From NCBI RefSeq assembly GCF_047553015.1, contig NZ_CP180212.1:1488001-1552000 (forward strand): a stretch of DNA of 64,000 bases, read 5' to 3'. Shown here piece after piece: positions 32,898-41,509 of this stretch; the stretch's first letter is position 1; each line of letters begins with the position of its first letter. The notes under the pieces are model-generated. The model ran no database searches. It had not been told where the DNA came from and was given only the letters and a program-made list of their open reading frames with translations. A program made the translations under genes and the position numbers. Origin of the DNA: Carnobacterium_A sp047553015 (lineage in GTDB: Bacteria; Bacillota; Bacilli; Lactobacillales; Carnobacteriaceae).

Positions 32898-35015
32898 GTG
32901 AATAAACTAAAAAATGTATTAAATACTCGAATTGGATTCTTTTCGTTAGCTGTTGTTTTATTTTGGGCAAAGACGTACTTCGGCTACAAGCAAGAATTTT
33001 CTCTTGGTGTTACAGGGGCAATGCAACAATTTATTTTGTTCGTCAACCCGATAGCAACCATCGTACTTTTCTTTTCTATCGCACTTTATTTCAAGAAAAG
33101 TAAAAAAGCTTATACTGTTTTATTTTTAGTGCATATTGTGATGAGTGCATTACTATTTGCAAATATTTTATATTACCGAGAATTTTCTGATTTTCTTGCA
33201 GTAACCACTATTTTTGGGGCAGGAAATGTTGCGGGAGGGCTTGGAGCTAGCACATTAGCTTTGTTAAAAGCTCGTGATATTTTTTACTGGCTCGACCTAG
33301 TTATTCTATTCGGTTTATTGGCTACAAAATTTGTTAAGCTTGATGATCGTTTATATAAGAAACGCTCAGCAGTAGCGATGACAACTTTAGCCGTGACACT
33401 TTTTGCTGCAAACTTAGCTTTAGCAGAAAGCAATCGTCCCCAATTGTTAACGCGAACGTTTGATAGAAATTACATTGTTAAGTATCTTGGAATCAACTTC
33501 TTTACTGCTTATGATGGCTATCAAACTGCTCAATCAAATCAGAATAAAGCTAATGCGGATGAATCAGATATGGATGCTGTCCTTTCTTATGTTGATGAGC
33601 ATTATGCTGAACCTAATCCAGAAATGTTCGGAGTGGCTGAAGATAGAAACGTTATTTATCTTCATCTGGAAAGTTTCCAACAATTTTTAGTTGATTACAA
33701 ATTAGAAGATGAAAATGGCGAACTTCATGAAGTAACACCTTTTATTAACAGTATTTTCCGTGATCAACAAACGCAAAGCTTTACAAATATTTTTCACCAA
33801 GTAGGACAAGGTAAAACTGCAGACTCTGAAATGATATTAGAAAACTCATTGTTTGGATTGCCTCAGGGCGGAGCTTTTACTCAAGTTGGAGGAAGCAATA
33901 CCTTTCAATCTGCTTATAATATTTTAGAATCTGAAAAGGGGTATACTAGTGCTGTCATGCATGGAAACGTTGGCTCGTTTTGGAATCGTGACAACACGTA
34001 CAAACAAATGGGTGTTGATTATTTCTTTGATTCTTCTTATTATGACTTATCAGAGGGCAATACGTTAGAGTATGGCTTGAAAGATAAATTATTTTTTAAT
34101 GAATCTGCACAGTATTTAGAACAATTGCCTCAACCATTTTATACTAAAATGATTTCTGTTTCAAACCACTTCCCTTATCCTTTAGATGAAGCAAACGTTG
34201 ATTTTAAACCAGCTCAAACAACGGATGAAACGGTTAATAATTACTTTGTAACTGCACATTATTTAGATCAAGCTGTTGAAGAATTCTTTAACTATTTGAA
34301 GGCTTCTGGATTATATGACAATTCAATGATTATTCTTTACGGTGATCACTATGGCATCTCTAATTCAAGAAATAAAGCCTTAGCTCCTTTACTTGGTGAA
34401 GATCCAGAAACTTGGAATGGGTATAATGATGATATGATGCAACGTATTCCATTGATGTACCATATCCCTGGAACGACAAATGGAAAGATAAATGAAGCAT
34501 TTGGTGGACAAATTGATATGCTACCTACGATGATGCATTTATTGGGTATCCAGACAAAAGATAAAGTGATGATGGGAACGGATTTATTCTCATCTGGACA
34601 CGATCAAACCGTCGCATTTCGTAATGGAAATGTTGTCTCTCCTAAATATACACTTAATGGATCAGATAGTTACGATACCGTTACTGGTCAACTAATTGAA
34701 GAACCTTCCCAAGCCATTCTTTTAGAACAAGAACAATTAAAAGAAGCTGTTTCTACTCAGTTAAGTTTATCTGACAGTATTTTGCATAGTGATTTATTGC
34801 GATTCTATACTCCAGCAGGGTTAAATAAAATCGACCCTTCTTCTTATAGTTATCAAAATCAAATCGAACAAATGGCTACTATTAATAATGAAGCTGGAGA
34901 TAATGCAACGAGTCTTTACTACCTAAATGGTAATCGCTCAACAACAGATTTGTATCAAACAAATGCGCCAGAATTAATGGAATCAACAGATAGTGAAACT
35001 GAAATAAAAGAATAA
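32898..35015 (+). CDS. ltaS: Lipoteichoic acid synthase family protein
   Basis: A 705-residue polytopic enzyme that polymerises glycerolphosphate from phosphatidylglycerol on the outer face of the membrane. Five helices occur within residues about 10-175, followed by AxA-like ALA before the extracellular sulfatase-fold domain. The Mn site and nucleophile match S. aureus LtaS: Glu258 in YLHLESF, Thr307 in GQGKTADSEM, Asp483/His484 in LYGDHYG. The start is GTG at 32898, with AAAGGAGG 11 nt upstream. The C-terminal tail (about 620-705) is acidic and low-complexity. A primary synthase or an LtaP/YqgS-type paralogue cannot be told apart here. Confidence 0.94.
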   Translation: MNKLKNVLNTRIGFFSLAVVLFWAKTYFGYKQEFSLGVTGAMQQFILFVNPIATIVLFFSIALYFKKSKKAYTVLFLVHIVMSALLFANILYYREFSDFLAVTTIFGAGNVAGGLGASTLALLKARDIFYWLDLVILFGLLATKFVKLDDRLYKKRSAVAMTTLAVTLFAANLALAESNRPQLLTRTFDRNYIVKYLGINFFTAYDGYQTAQSNQNKANADESDMDAVLSYVDEHYAEPNPEMFGVAEDRNVIYLHLESFQQFLVDYKLEDENGELHEVTPFINSIFRDQQTQSFTNIFHQVGQGKTADSEMILENSLFGLPQGGAFTQVGGSNTFQSAYNILESEKGYTSAVMHGNVGSFWNRDNTYKQMGVDYFFDSSYYDLSEGNTLEYGLKDKLFFNESAQYLEQLPQPFYTKMISVSNHFPYPLDEANVDFKPAQTTDETVNNYFVTAHYLDQAVEEFFNYLKASGLYDNSMIILYGDHYGISNSRNKALAPLLGEDPETWNGYNDDMMQRIPLMYHIPGTTNGKINEAFGGQIDMLPTMMHLLGIQTKDKVMMGTDLFSSGHDQTVAFRNGNVVSPKYTLNGSDSYDTVTGQLIEEPSQAILLEQEQLKEAVSTQLSLSDSILHSDLLRFYTPAGLNKIDPSSYSYQNQIEQMATINNEAGDNATSLYYLNGNRSTTDLYQTNAPELMESTDSETEIKE

Positions 35016-35062
35016 AAAAAGATACGCATCAACTTATAAAAAGTTGATGCGTATCTTTTTTT
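35014..35062. terminator. Bidirectional terminator between ltaS and the histidine kinase
   Basis: A perfect 22-bp stem (35014-35035 with 35041-35062) including A and T runs and a 5-nt loop; it serves convergent genes. Confidence 0.96.
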
Positions 35063-36476
35063 ATTCTTTTTCTAGAGGGAATTTTAACGTAAAAACGGTT
35101 CCCTCTCCTTTTATACTTTCTACTGAAATTGTAGCTCCATGTAGATTGACTAATTGTTGAACAATCGCTAAACCTAAGCCAGATTCTCCATAAAAAGTAT
35201 TTTTTCTTGAACTATCGGCTTTGAAGTATCTTTCCCAAATGCTTTCAACTTCTTTAGGATCAATACCTATTCCTGTATCTGATATTTTTATCACAGTATG
35301 TTTTTCGTCCATTGTTCCTAAGAGCCTGATTTGGCCACCCTGAGTGAACTGTATAGCGTTTTGCGTAACATTGACTATGATTTGCACGAAACGGTCGTAA
35401 TCGGCGTATATTTCGATAGTTGAAGGGCAGTCTATTGCAACTATATTTTTTTTGACTGATGCTTTTAATGATAACTGTTCAACAATCATTTCAAATGTTT
35501 CTCTTAAATTAAACGGTTGTTTATATAAAAAAATTTGATTGGATCGAATCTTTTCATAATCTAAATTCTCATTAACAAGACGGATTAATCGTTTGCTTTC
35601 GTTGTGCATTAACTCTAAACTACGTTTCTTTTGATTATCTGGAATCATATCGTGTTCTAAACCTTCTAACAATCCATTTATGGTCGTTAAAGGGGTCCGC
35701 ATCTCATGTGCGACATCTGCCATAAACTGTCTTCTACGATTTTCTTGACGTTCGATTTCTTCTTGAGAAGCTTTTAATGATTCTGCCATCAGGTTAAAGT
35801 CCTCTGCCAAATCATCAAATTCATCTTTATGATTGTTCTCCAAATCAATATCAAAGTTTCCAACCGCAACGTTATGAGTAGCAGTCCTTAATCGGTTGAT
35901 TCGATTAACTTGGTATTTTGCAAATAGCAAACTCACTAAAATCGCTCCTAGTGAAGAAAACAAAAAGGCTGTAAATAAATTATTTCTTAAAGCTGTCAAA
36001 GTTGCTTCGATTCCACTGATAGGTGAACTGACTGCTACAAAACCTGAAAATATATTCTTATCTTGTGTAAAAAAAGGCAAGTAGATAATGGCTAGTTGAC
36101 GATCATTGCCATAAAAATCAGTTTGACGGATAGTTAGCGATATTCGCTGTCCTTTTACTAATTTTTCAAAATCTTCTTTTGAAATACCACTCTTATAAGA
36201 TTTAACGGTTTCTGGATAAATCATCGTATCCTTGCTATTAAATACTGTTAGTGTTACTTCTTGATTTTTTAAAATTAACTGACCGGTATCTAACTGATTT
36301 TTTTGTAAATCACCAGTCACTAGTGCTTGTGCATATCCGTATAATTGTGTTTCAGTATGTTTATAGGTTGTGTTTTTAGAAAACTGTAAGAACGAAAAAC
36401 CCATAATAATAAGCATCACTAGAATAACAATAAAAAAAGCGGCAATTTGTTGGTAAAAATAGTTGAATTTCATCAT
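35061..36476 (-). CDS. Membrane sensor histidine kinase
   Basis: A 471-residue kinase of the HPK1/EnvZ-like class. The N-terminal helix (about 8-30) and second helix (about 167-187) bracket an extracellular sensor of about 135 residues. HAMP is at about 187-240 and the H-box is MADVAHEMRTPLTTINGLLEG, with phosphoryl His257. The ATPase domain has NVTQNAIQF (N-box), DTGIGI (G1) and GESGLGLAIV (G2). It follows the regulator directly (TAG abuts ATG). The ligand is unknown; in the neighbourhood of the LTA synthase a cell-envelope signal is plausible but unproven. Confidence 0.93.
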   Translation of the reverse strand: MMKFNYFYQQIAAFFIVILVMLIIMGFSFLQFSKNTTYKHTETQLYGYAQALVTGDLQKNQLDTGQLILKNQEVTLTVFNSKDTMIYPETVKSYKSGISKEDFEKLVKGQRISLTIRQTDFYGNDRQLAIIYLPFFTQDKNIFSGFVAVSSPISGIEATLTALRNNLFTAFLFSSLGAILVSLLFAKYQVNRINRLRTATHNVAVGNFDIDLENNHKDEFDDLAEDFNLMAESLKASQEEIERQENRRRQFMADVAHEMRTPLTTINGLLEGLEHDMIPDNQKKRSLELMHNESKRLIRLVNENLDYEKIRSNQIFLYKQPFNLRETFEMIVEQLSLKASVKKNIVAIDCPSTIEIYADYDRFVQIIVNVTQNAIQFTQGGQIRLLGTMDEKHTVIKISDTGIGIDPKEVESIWERYFKADSSRKNTFYGESGLGLAIVQQLVNLHGATISVESIKGEGTVFTLKFPLEKE

Positions 36477-37187
36477 CTATTCAACCCCAGTATCGTCAAA
36501 CTTATAGCCTACTCCCCAGACTGTTTGAATAACCTGTGGACCTGTTTTATCAATTTTTTGTCTTAATTTCTTGATATGTGCATCCACTGTTCGTTCATCT
36601 CCAAAATACTCGTAATCCCAGATTAGCGTTAAGAGCTGTTCTCTTGAAAAGACTTGTTTAGGATTTTTAGACAATGTGTACAGTAGATCAAATTCTTTAG
36701 GAGTAAGTCCTTCGATTTCTTTATTGTATAGTAAAGCTTCACGTGTCTTTTTATTTATTTTCAACTGTTTTGTTGTTATTTCATAAGCTTTTTCTGTTCC
36801 ATCAGACTTTTCTATTGATAATTTAGCACGTCTAGTTAAAGCTTTAATACGCGCAATCAAAGTCAAAGGGCTAAATGGTTTCGTGACATAGTCATCTGCA
36901 CCCATCTCTAAGCCAATCACTTGATCGCTTTCTGAATCTTTCGCAGTCAACATAATAATGGGAATTTTCTCGTTTACTTTTCTTATCTCACGACAGATTT
37001 GCATACCGTCCATACTTGGTAAATTCAAATCAAGAATGACTAAATCCCATTGTTCTTTCGCTTCAAGGAAAGTAGTCAACCCTTCTTTCCCGTCATGTAT
37101 AAATAATGAATCCCACTGTTCTTTTTGAAAAAACATTTCCATCATCTCACAAACAGATGAGTTGTCTTCAATCATTATTATTTTCAT
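36477..37187 (-). CDS. OmpR/PhoB-family response regulator
   Basis: A 236-residue regulator: receiver (1-120) with acidic pocket IEDN, phosphoacceptor Asp53 in VILDLNLP, Thr in LTAKDSE and Lys103 in YVTKPFSP. A C-terminal winged helix (about 135-234) has EIEGLTPKEFDLLYTLSKNP and HIKKLRQKID. It is the first gene of the two-component operon; the kinase follows without a gap. The ATG at 37187 has GAGGG about 5 nt upstream. Confidence 0.95.
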   Translation of the reverse strand: MKIIMIEDNSSVCEMMEMFFQKEQWDSLFIHDGKEGLTTFLEAKEQWDLVILDLNLPSMDGMQICREIRKVNEKIPIIMLTAKDSESDQVIGLEMGADDYVTKPFSPLTLIARIKALTRRAKLSIEKSDGTEKAYEITTKQLKINKKTREALLYNKEIEGLTPKEFDLLYTLSKNPKQVFSREQLLTLIWDYEYFGDERTVDAHIKKLRQKIDKTGPQVIQTVWGVGYKFDDTGVE

Positions 37188-37337
37188 CGTATCCCTCTTT
37201 TCCCTTACATTTTCTCTCTAGTTTAGTATACACTTATTTTCAGCACAACTGACTAATGAGCTATTCTTCATCAATAAGATTAAAAATAGAAAGAAAAAAG
37301 AGTAAAAGATACTTTTTAAGAATCAAACGGTGTGTTT

Positions 37338-37703
37338 CTAATAGACTGTCATTTGTTCCATTTCGTCATTAGAGATAGTCGCTGTATTCTTTTTTCCTTG
37401 CAAAAAGTCAATTTCAGTTACCACCATTTCTATTACAAAAACGGTTTCCTCTTCTTTGTTCTGATATGTTCTTGATTGGATATGACCAGTTACTCCAATT
37501 AAATCACCTTTTTCACAGTAACCTTGAATTAATTTAGCTATCTGCCCCCATGCTACTATGGGAATAAAATCAGCTTGCTGTCCTTGATCATGTTTAAATT
37601 TTCTCTTAACTGCTATCGCATTATTTAAAACAACTTTCCCTTCTCCTACTTCTTTTACTTCAACTTCTCTGACAATTCTACCTATTAGATTTAGTTGATT
37701 CAT
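37338..37703 (-). CDS. Short single-stranded DNA-binding protein
   Basis: A 121-residue OB-fold protein: MNQLNLIGRIVREVEVKEVG opens, then VLNNAIAVKRKF, FIPIVAWGQIAKLIQGYCEKGDLIGVTGHIQSRTYQ. It is shorter than housekeeping SSB, and the last residues (NDEMEQMTVY) do not form the acidic DDDIPF tip that recruits partner proteins. That points to an SsbB-like paralogue (competence) rather than the replicative SSB. In Bacillus an ssbB-type gene also lies near mbl. GGAG is 7 nt before the ATG. Confidence 0.88.
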   Translation of the reverse strand: MNQLNLIGRIVREVEVKEVGEGKVVLNNAIAVKRKFKHDQGQQADFIPIVAWGQIAKLIQGYCEKGDLIGVTGHIQSRTYQNKEEETVFVIEMVVTEIDFLQGKKNTATISNDEMEQMTVY

Positions 37704-37789
37704 CTTATCTCTCCTTTTTATTTAGTCTATTCACTTTAATTATCTGCTAAATAGTAGTGCTTCCGTTTTTTAATCTACTCGTTTAAAAA

Positions 37790-37836
37790 TAAAAAAAGAG
37801 AGCAGAAAAGATTTTAATCTCTTCTGCTCTCTTTTT
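37790..37836 (-). terminator. Terminator after the epuA/mbl unit
   Basis: AAAAAGAGAGCAGAA pairs with TTCTGCTCTCTTTTT (37793-37807 with 37822-37836), with T-runs on both strands. Confidence 0.92.
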
Positions 37837-37843
37837 CATGATT

Positions 37844-38050
37844 TTATCCATTAATAATAGTTGGTTTTGTAAAATAACTAAAGATGTGACTCCATGTTGG
37901 CATGTCAAATATGGCAAAAGGACTTCCATCTCCAATAATTCCGTATCCAACCATTGCTCCAAGAATCAAAGCAATCGCAACCACAACAATGACCAATAAA
38001 ATTTTCAGTATAAATGTCCCCATGTGTGCGGCAATTTTCCCTTTTGTCAT
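37844..38050 (-). CDS. epuA: EpuA-family small membrane protein
   Basis: 68 residues from the ATG at 38050, with the ribosome binding site GAGGTG 5 nt upstream; the ATG seven codons earlier is not preceded by one. One membrane helix (about residues 12-35, FILKILLVIVVVAIALILGA) is followed by the family motif MVGYGIIGDGSPFAIFDMPTW (first part GYGIIGDG). PF11772 members are often mis-labelled as RNA polymerase beta subunit; the real role is unknown. It follows mbl by 26 nt. Confidence 0.85.
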   Translation of the reverse strand: MTKGKIAAHMGTFILKILLVIVVVAIALILGAMVGYGIIGDGSPFAIFDMPTWSHIFSYFTKPTIING

Positions 38051-38076
38051 TGTGTCACCTCTTCTTATCATTTTTC

Positions 38077-39069
38077 TTAAAAACTAAATCTTTTTTTTGT
38101 CATATTCTCTAATAAAATCCCTGTCCCTAAAGCAACAGAATCCAACGGTTGGTCTGCAATAAATACGGGGACTTTTAATTGTTCAGCAAAAAGTTGATCA
38201 ACACCATCCAACATTGCTCCGCCACCAGTCAAAATAATTCCGCGATCAATAATATCTGCAGATAATTCAGGAGGTGTTTGCTCAAGAACATCTTTTGCCT
38301 GTTGAACAAGCATCGCCATAGACTCAGCAGTTGCTTCTAAAACTTCAGCTGAACTAAAAATAATTGTTCTTGGTAATCCACTTACCATATCACGACCTCT
38401 AACATCCATTGTATCTTCTCTGCGCCCTGGGAAGACCGTTCCTATTTCCATTTTAATAGATTCAGCGGTTCTTTCACCAATCATCAGTTTATATTTTTTC
38501 TTCACATATTGAGTAATTTCATTATCCATCCGATTACCAGCTACTTTTAAAGAACGACTTGTTACGATTCCACCCATTGAGAGAACAGCGATATCTGTTG
38601 TTCCACCACCAATATCGATAACCATATTCCCACTTGGTTGAAAAATATCCATACCTGCTCCAATAGCAGCTACTTTTGGCTCTTCTTCAAGATAAACGTT
38701 TTTTCCACCACTTTTTTCAGCAGCTTCTATAATAGCTTTTTGCTCAATTGCTGTAATATTTGTAGGACAGCAAATAAGAATATTTGGTTTAGATAAAAAG
38801 CCTTTTACATTTAATTTATTAATAAAGTGAGTCAACATCGCTTCAGTAATATCAAAATCAGCGATAACTCCTCCATCTAAGGGGCGAATTGCACGAATAT
38901 TGCCTGGCGTACGTCCAACCATTAAATAAGCTTCTTCTCCAACTGCTAAAACACGATTTGTTTTAGTGTCTATTGCTACTACAGAAGGCTCATTTAAAAC
39001 AATCCCTTTTCCTTTTACGTGAATCAACACATTTGCCGTACCTAAATCTATTCCTATATCTTTCGCCAT
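38077..39069 (-). CDS. mbl: Rod shape-determining protein Mbl (MreB-like actin)
   Basis: A 330-residue bacterial actin that forms membrane filaments guiding peptidoglycan synthesis. Phosphate-1 loop GIDLGTANVLIHVKGKGIVL, phosphate-2 VIDIGGGTTDIAVLS and the adenosine motif GIILTGGGAMLDGVDQL are all intact, as is PSVVAIDTKTNRVLAVG. It is closer to Bacillus Mbl than to MreB by its ICCPTNITAIEQKAI sequence, and it lies in the mbl position next to murA. The ATG at 39069 is preceded by AGGGGAACGG. Confidence 0.95.
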   Translation of the reverse strand: MAKDIGIDLGTANVLIHVKGKGIVLNEPSVVAIDTKTNRVLAVGEEAYLMVGRTPGNIRAIRPLDGGVIADFDITEAMLTHFINKLNVKGFLSKPNILICCPTNITAIEQKAIIEAAEKSGGKNVYLEEEPKVAAIGAGMDIFQPSGNMVIDIGGGTTDIAVLSMGGIVTSRSLKVAGNRMDNEITQYVKKKYKLMIGERTAESIKMEIGTVFPGRREDTMDVRGRDMVSGLPRTIIFSSAEVLEATAESMAMLVQQAKDVLEQTPPELSADIIDRGIILTGGGAMLDGVDQLFAEQLKVPVFIADQPLDSVALGTGILLENMTKKRFSF

Positions 39070-39226
39070 TATTCCGTTCCCCTCTCAAACTCTTGTCACA
39101 AACTAATTAAATTTCTTGATGTATCTCTTTGATTTACGAGTATAGCCTATTTTTGATTAATCGGAAACATTCAGTCAAAAAACAAATCCTGATTCATTCA
39201 TCGTTTATTTTCTAGTTCATTTACTT

Positions 39227-39275
39227 TAAAAAAAGTTAGAATAATGACCTCATAAGGTAGTATACTCTAACTTTT
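39227..39275 (-). terminator. Terminator after murA
   Basis: AAAAGTTAGAGTA pairs with TATTCTAACTTTT across a loop of about 17 nt, followed by TTTTTTT on the minus strand. Confidence 0.8.
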
Positions 39276-39282
39276 CTAGTTG

Positions 39283-40593
39283 TTAATTGAATAATGAACT
39301 TAACTCTTTATCTAGTAAAACCGATGTAGTTGTTTCATTAATTCGTTCAATATCAGCACCTAATGCTTGCAATTTTTTATGGAACATATAGTAACCACGA
39401 TCTAGGTGTTCTAAATGAGTGATACGTGTAAATCCTTCAGCGACCATCCCTGCAATAATTAACGCAGCCGCTGCTCTTAAGTCTGTTGCAGCTACTTGGG
39501 CTCCTTGTAATTTAGCTGGACCATAGATAACTAATGTCTGATTTTCTATCTTAAACTCACCATTCATACGACGCAATTCTTCCATATGCATGTACCGATT
39601 CTCAAATACAGTCTCTTTCATTGTGCTTGTGCCTTCACTCATAGCCTGTGCTATTGTGATTTGTGCTTGCATATCTGTTGGGAAACCTGGATGAGGCATT
39701 GTTTTAACATCTATTGATTTTAATTTATCTGGACCAATAACTCTTAATCCATTTCTTTCTTCAATAAAAGATACACCCATTTCCGTTAATTTAGAAATTA
39801 AAGGCTTATTGTGTTCTGCAACAGCATCTTCGATTAAAACATTTCCTTTTGTGACCGCTGCAGCTACCATGAATGTTCCAGCCTCAATACGATCTGGAAT
39901 AATGCTGTGATCCGTTCCAACTAATTCTTGAACACCTTCGATACGGATAGTCTCTGTTCCTGCTCCAACAACTTTAGCACCCATACGATTTAAGAAATTA
40001 GCTAAGTCAACAATTTCAGGTTCTCTCGCTACGTTCTCAATAGTCGTTGTTCCTTCTGCTAATGTAGCAGCCATCATAATATTTTGTGTTGCTCCCACAC
40101 TTGGAAAGTCTAAATAGATATGAGCACCAACTAGTTTATCTGCAAAAGCTTCGATGTAGCCATTTTCAATATGTACTTCGGCTCCCATAGCTTCAAATCC
40201 TTTTAGATGTAACTCGATTGGGCGTGTGCCAATTGCACAGCCGCCAGGTAAAGCTACTTTAGCGTGACCTAAACGGGCTAATAAAGGACCCATTACTACA
40301 ATGGATGCTCTCATTTTACTGACGTATTCAAACGGTGCTTCAAATGTTATTTCTCCTGAAGCATCTAGGGTAATTTCTTTGTCGGTTTCATTAAAGTTTA
40401 CGGTTAGGTTTAAGTGATGCAAGACTTCATTTATTGTAAAAACATCTGACAGAATTGGCACATTGGTTAATTTATTTTTACCTTTACTGGCTAAGATGGT
40501 CGCTGCTAAAATGGGTAAAACAGCATTTTTTGCGCCTTCTACTTTTACTGTTCCTTCGAGACGCTTACCGCCACGAACAATCATTTTCTCCAT
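39283..40593 (-). CDS. murA: UDP-N-acetylglucosamine 1-carboxyvinyltransferase
   Basis: First committed step of peptidoglycan precursor synthesis (enolpyruvyl transfer from PEP). 436 residues, with KVEGAKNAVLPILAATIL at 18-35 and the fosfomycin-target Cys119 in PGGCAIGTRPIELH. RASIVVMGPLLARLG, PDRIEAGTFMVAAA and PHPGFPTDMQAQ are also present. GGAGG lies 9 nt before the ATG. Position between DUF1146 and mbl identifies it as the murAA-type copy. A consensus promoter with a 22-bp leader dyad precedes it. Confidence 0.97.
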   Translation of the reverse strand: MEKMIVRGGKRLEGTVKVEGAKNAVLPILAATILASKGKNKLTNVPILSDVFTINEVLHHLNLTVNFNETDKEITLDASGEITFEAPFEYVSKMRASIVVMGPLLARLGHAKVALPGGCAIGTRPIELHLKGFEAMGAEVHIENGYIEAFADKLVGAHIYLDFPSVGATQNIMMAATLAEGTTTIENVAREPEIVDLANFLNRMGAKVVGAGTETIRIEGVQELVGTDHSIIPDRIEAGTFMVAAAVTKGNVLIEDAVAEHNKPLISKLTEMGVSFIEERNGLRVIGPDKLKSIDVKTMPHPGFPTDMQAQITIAQAMSEGTSTMKETVFENRYMHMEELRRMNGEFKIENQTLVIYGPAKLQGAQVAATDLRAAAALIIAGMVAEGFTRITHLEHLDRGYYMFHKKLQALGADIERINETTTSVLLDKELSSLFN

Positions 40594-40636
40594 GATTATA
40601 TCCCTCCGAAATTTCTGTACAAACTATTTCTGCTCG

Positions 40637-40658
40637 TTGCTGTAAAAATTTACAGCAA
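40637..40658. promoter_or_regulatory. Perfect 22-bp dyad in the murA leader
   Basis: TTGCTGTAAA, two A/T bases, TTTACAGCAA. It begins 9 bp downstream of the murA -10 and ends about 43 bp before the start codon. It may be an operator or an mRNA hairpin. Confidence 0.6.
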
Positions 40659-40666
40659 TCCACGAT

Positions 40667-40696
40667 ATTATAGCACACATCCGTTGTAAGATTCAA
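40667..40696 (-). promoter_or_regulatory. murA promoter
   Basis: Minus strand: TTGAAT (40696-40691), 18-bp spacer, TGCTATAAT with a consensus TATAAT (40672-40667) and an extended -10 TG. Confidence 0.85.
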
Positions 40697-40712
40697 ACAC
40701 TACATTGATTAC

Positions 40713-40943
40713 TTAAAACAAAAAAATTAAATTTCTAGATAGTAGGATAAATTCAATAAAAAACGAACTTACTAAATAACCAATTGCGATAGAAAAAAAT
40801 AAATAAAGCAAACGAGCTTGTCGAATGTGATTTTTTTTAATCCATTTTTCAATCAATAATCCTTTTAATGCCCAAAAAGTTACTACTATAAACAATATAT
40901 GTGAGATAAGACTAATCAAAGCTTGTGTACCTAAAAAATTCAT
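40713..40943 (-). CDS. DUF1146 family small membrane protein (YwzB-like)
   Basis: 76 residues with two hydrophobic segments (about 8-28 and 47-70). The family pattern GTQALISLISHILFIVVTFWAL opens the protein and QARLLYLFFSIAIGYLVSSFFIEF closes it. In Bacilli this protein (YwzB) sits between atpC and murA, exactly as here. No function is established. It is separated from atpC by a terminator and from murA by murA's own promoter. Confidence 0.86.
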   Translation of the reverse strand: MNFLGTQALISLISHILFIVVTFWALKGLLIEKWIKKNHIRQARLLYLFFSIAIGYLVSSFFIEFILLSRNLIFLF

Positions 40944-41030
40944 TCATTTTACTCCTCTTATGATTATTTTAACACACTCTTTTCTCAAAAGAAATTTTGA
41001 TGTGTAAGATGATTTTTTTCAATTAGATAA

Positions 41031-41062
41031 AATAAAAAACTTTCAGTTTTTACTGAAAGTTT
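41031..41062 (-). terminator. ATP synthase operon terminator
   Basis: AAACTTTCAGT pairs with ACTGAAAGTTT (41037-41047 with 41052-41062), with TTTTTT following on the minus strand, just after atpC. Confidence 0.93.
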
Positions 41063-41068
41063 CTCATT

Positions 41069-41491
41069 TTATAGTTTTCTATGCTTAGAAACTGAAATAC
41101 GATTAATTGCTTTGCGTAATGAAATTTCTGCTCTTCTTTGTTGTTTACTATTTTGAACAGCTTCTTCTTTACTTAATATTTCCTCAGCTCGTTGCTTAGC
41201 GATAAAGGCACGTTCGACATCGATGTCGCGCGCTCTCTCTGCACTATCAGCTATGATTGAACAAACATTGTCTCGCATTTCCATTATCCCACCATTAACT
41301 GCTATCACGTTTTCTTCATCAATCGATACACGTTCAATTCGGACACCATCGATTGTTAAAGGAACAATAATAGGTGTGTGACCAGGAAGAATACCTAATT
41401 GTCCATCAATTGATTTAACAATCACCCGACTTGCGCGATGATCATAAACAATACCAGATGGAGTAACAATTTGTACTTGTATGTCCGCCAT
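41069..41491 (-). CDS. atpC: ATP synthase F1 subunit epsilon
   Basis: 140 residues. The N-terminal beta-sandwich (DIQVQIVTPSGIVYDHRA, GQLGILPGHTPII) is followed by a two-helix C-terminal domain (about 90-140), basic and Arg/Lys-rich. It connects the F1 rotor to the c-ring and regulates ATP hydrolysis. AAAGGAGG is before the ATG. Last gene of the atp operon; the short basic tail KHRKL is unremarkable. Confidence 0.96.
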   Translation of the reverse strand: MADIQVQIVTPSGIVYDHRASRVIVKSIDGQLGILPGHTPIIVPLTIDGVRIERVSIDEENVIAVNGGIMEMRDNVCSIIADSAERARDIDVERAFIAKQRAEEILSKEEAVQNSKQQRRAEISLRKAINRISVSKHRKL

Positions 41492-41509
41492 TAGAGTCGT
41501 CCTCCTTTA

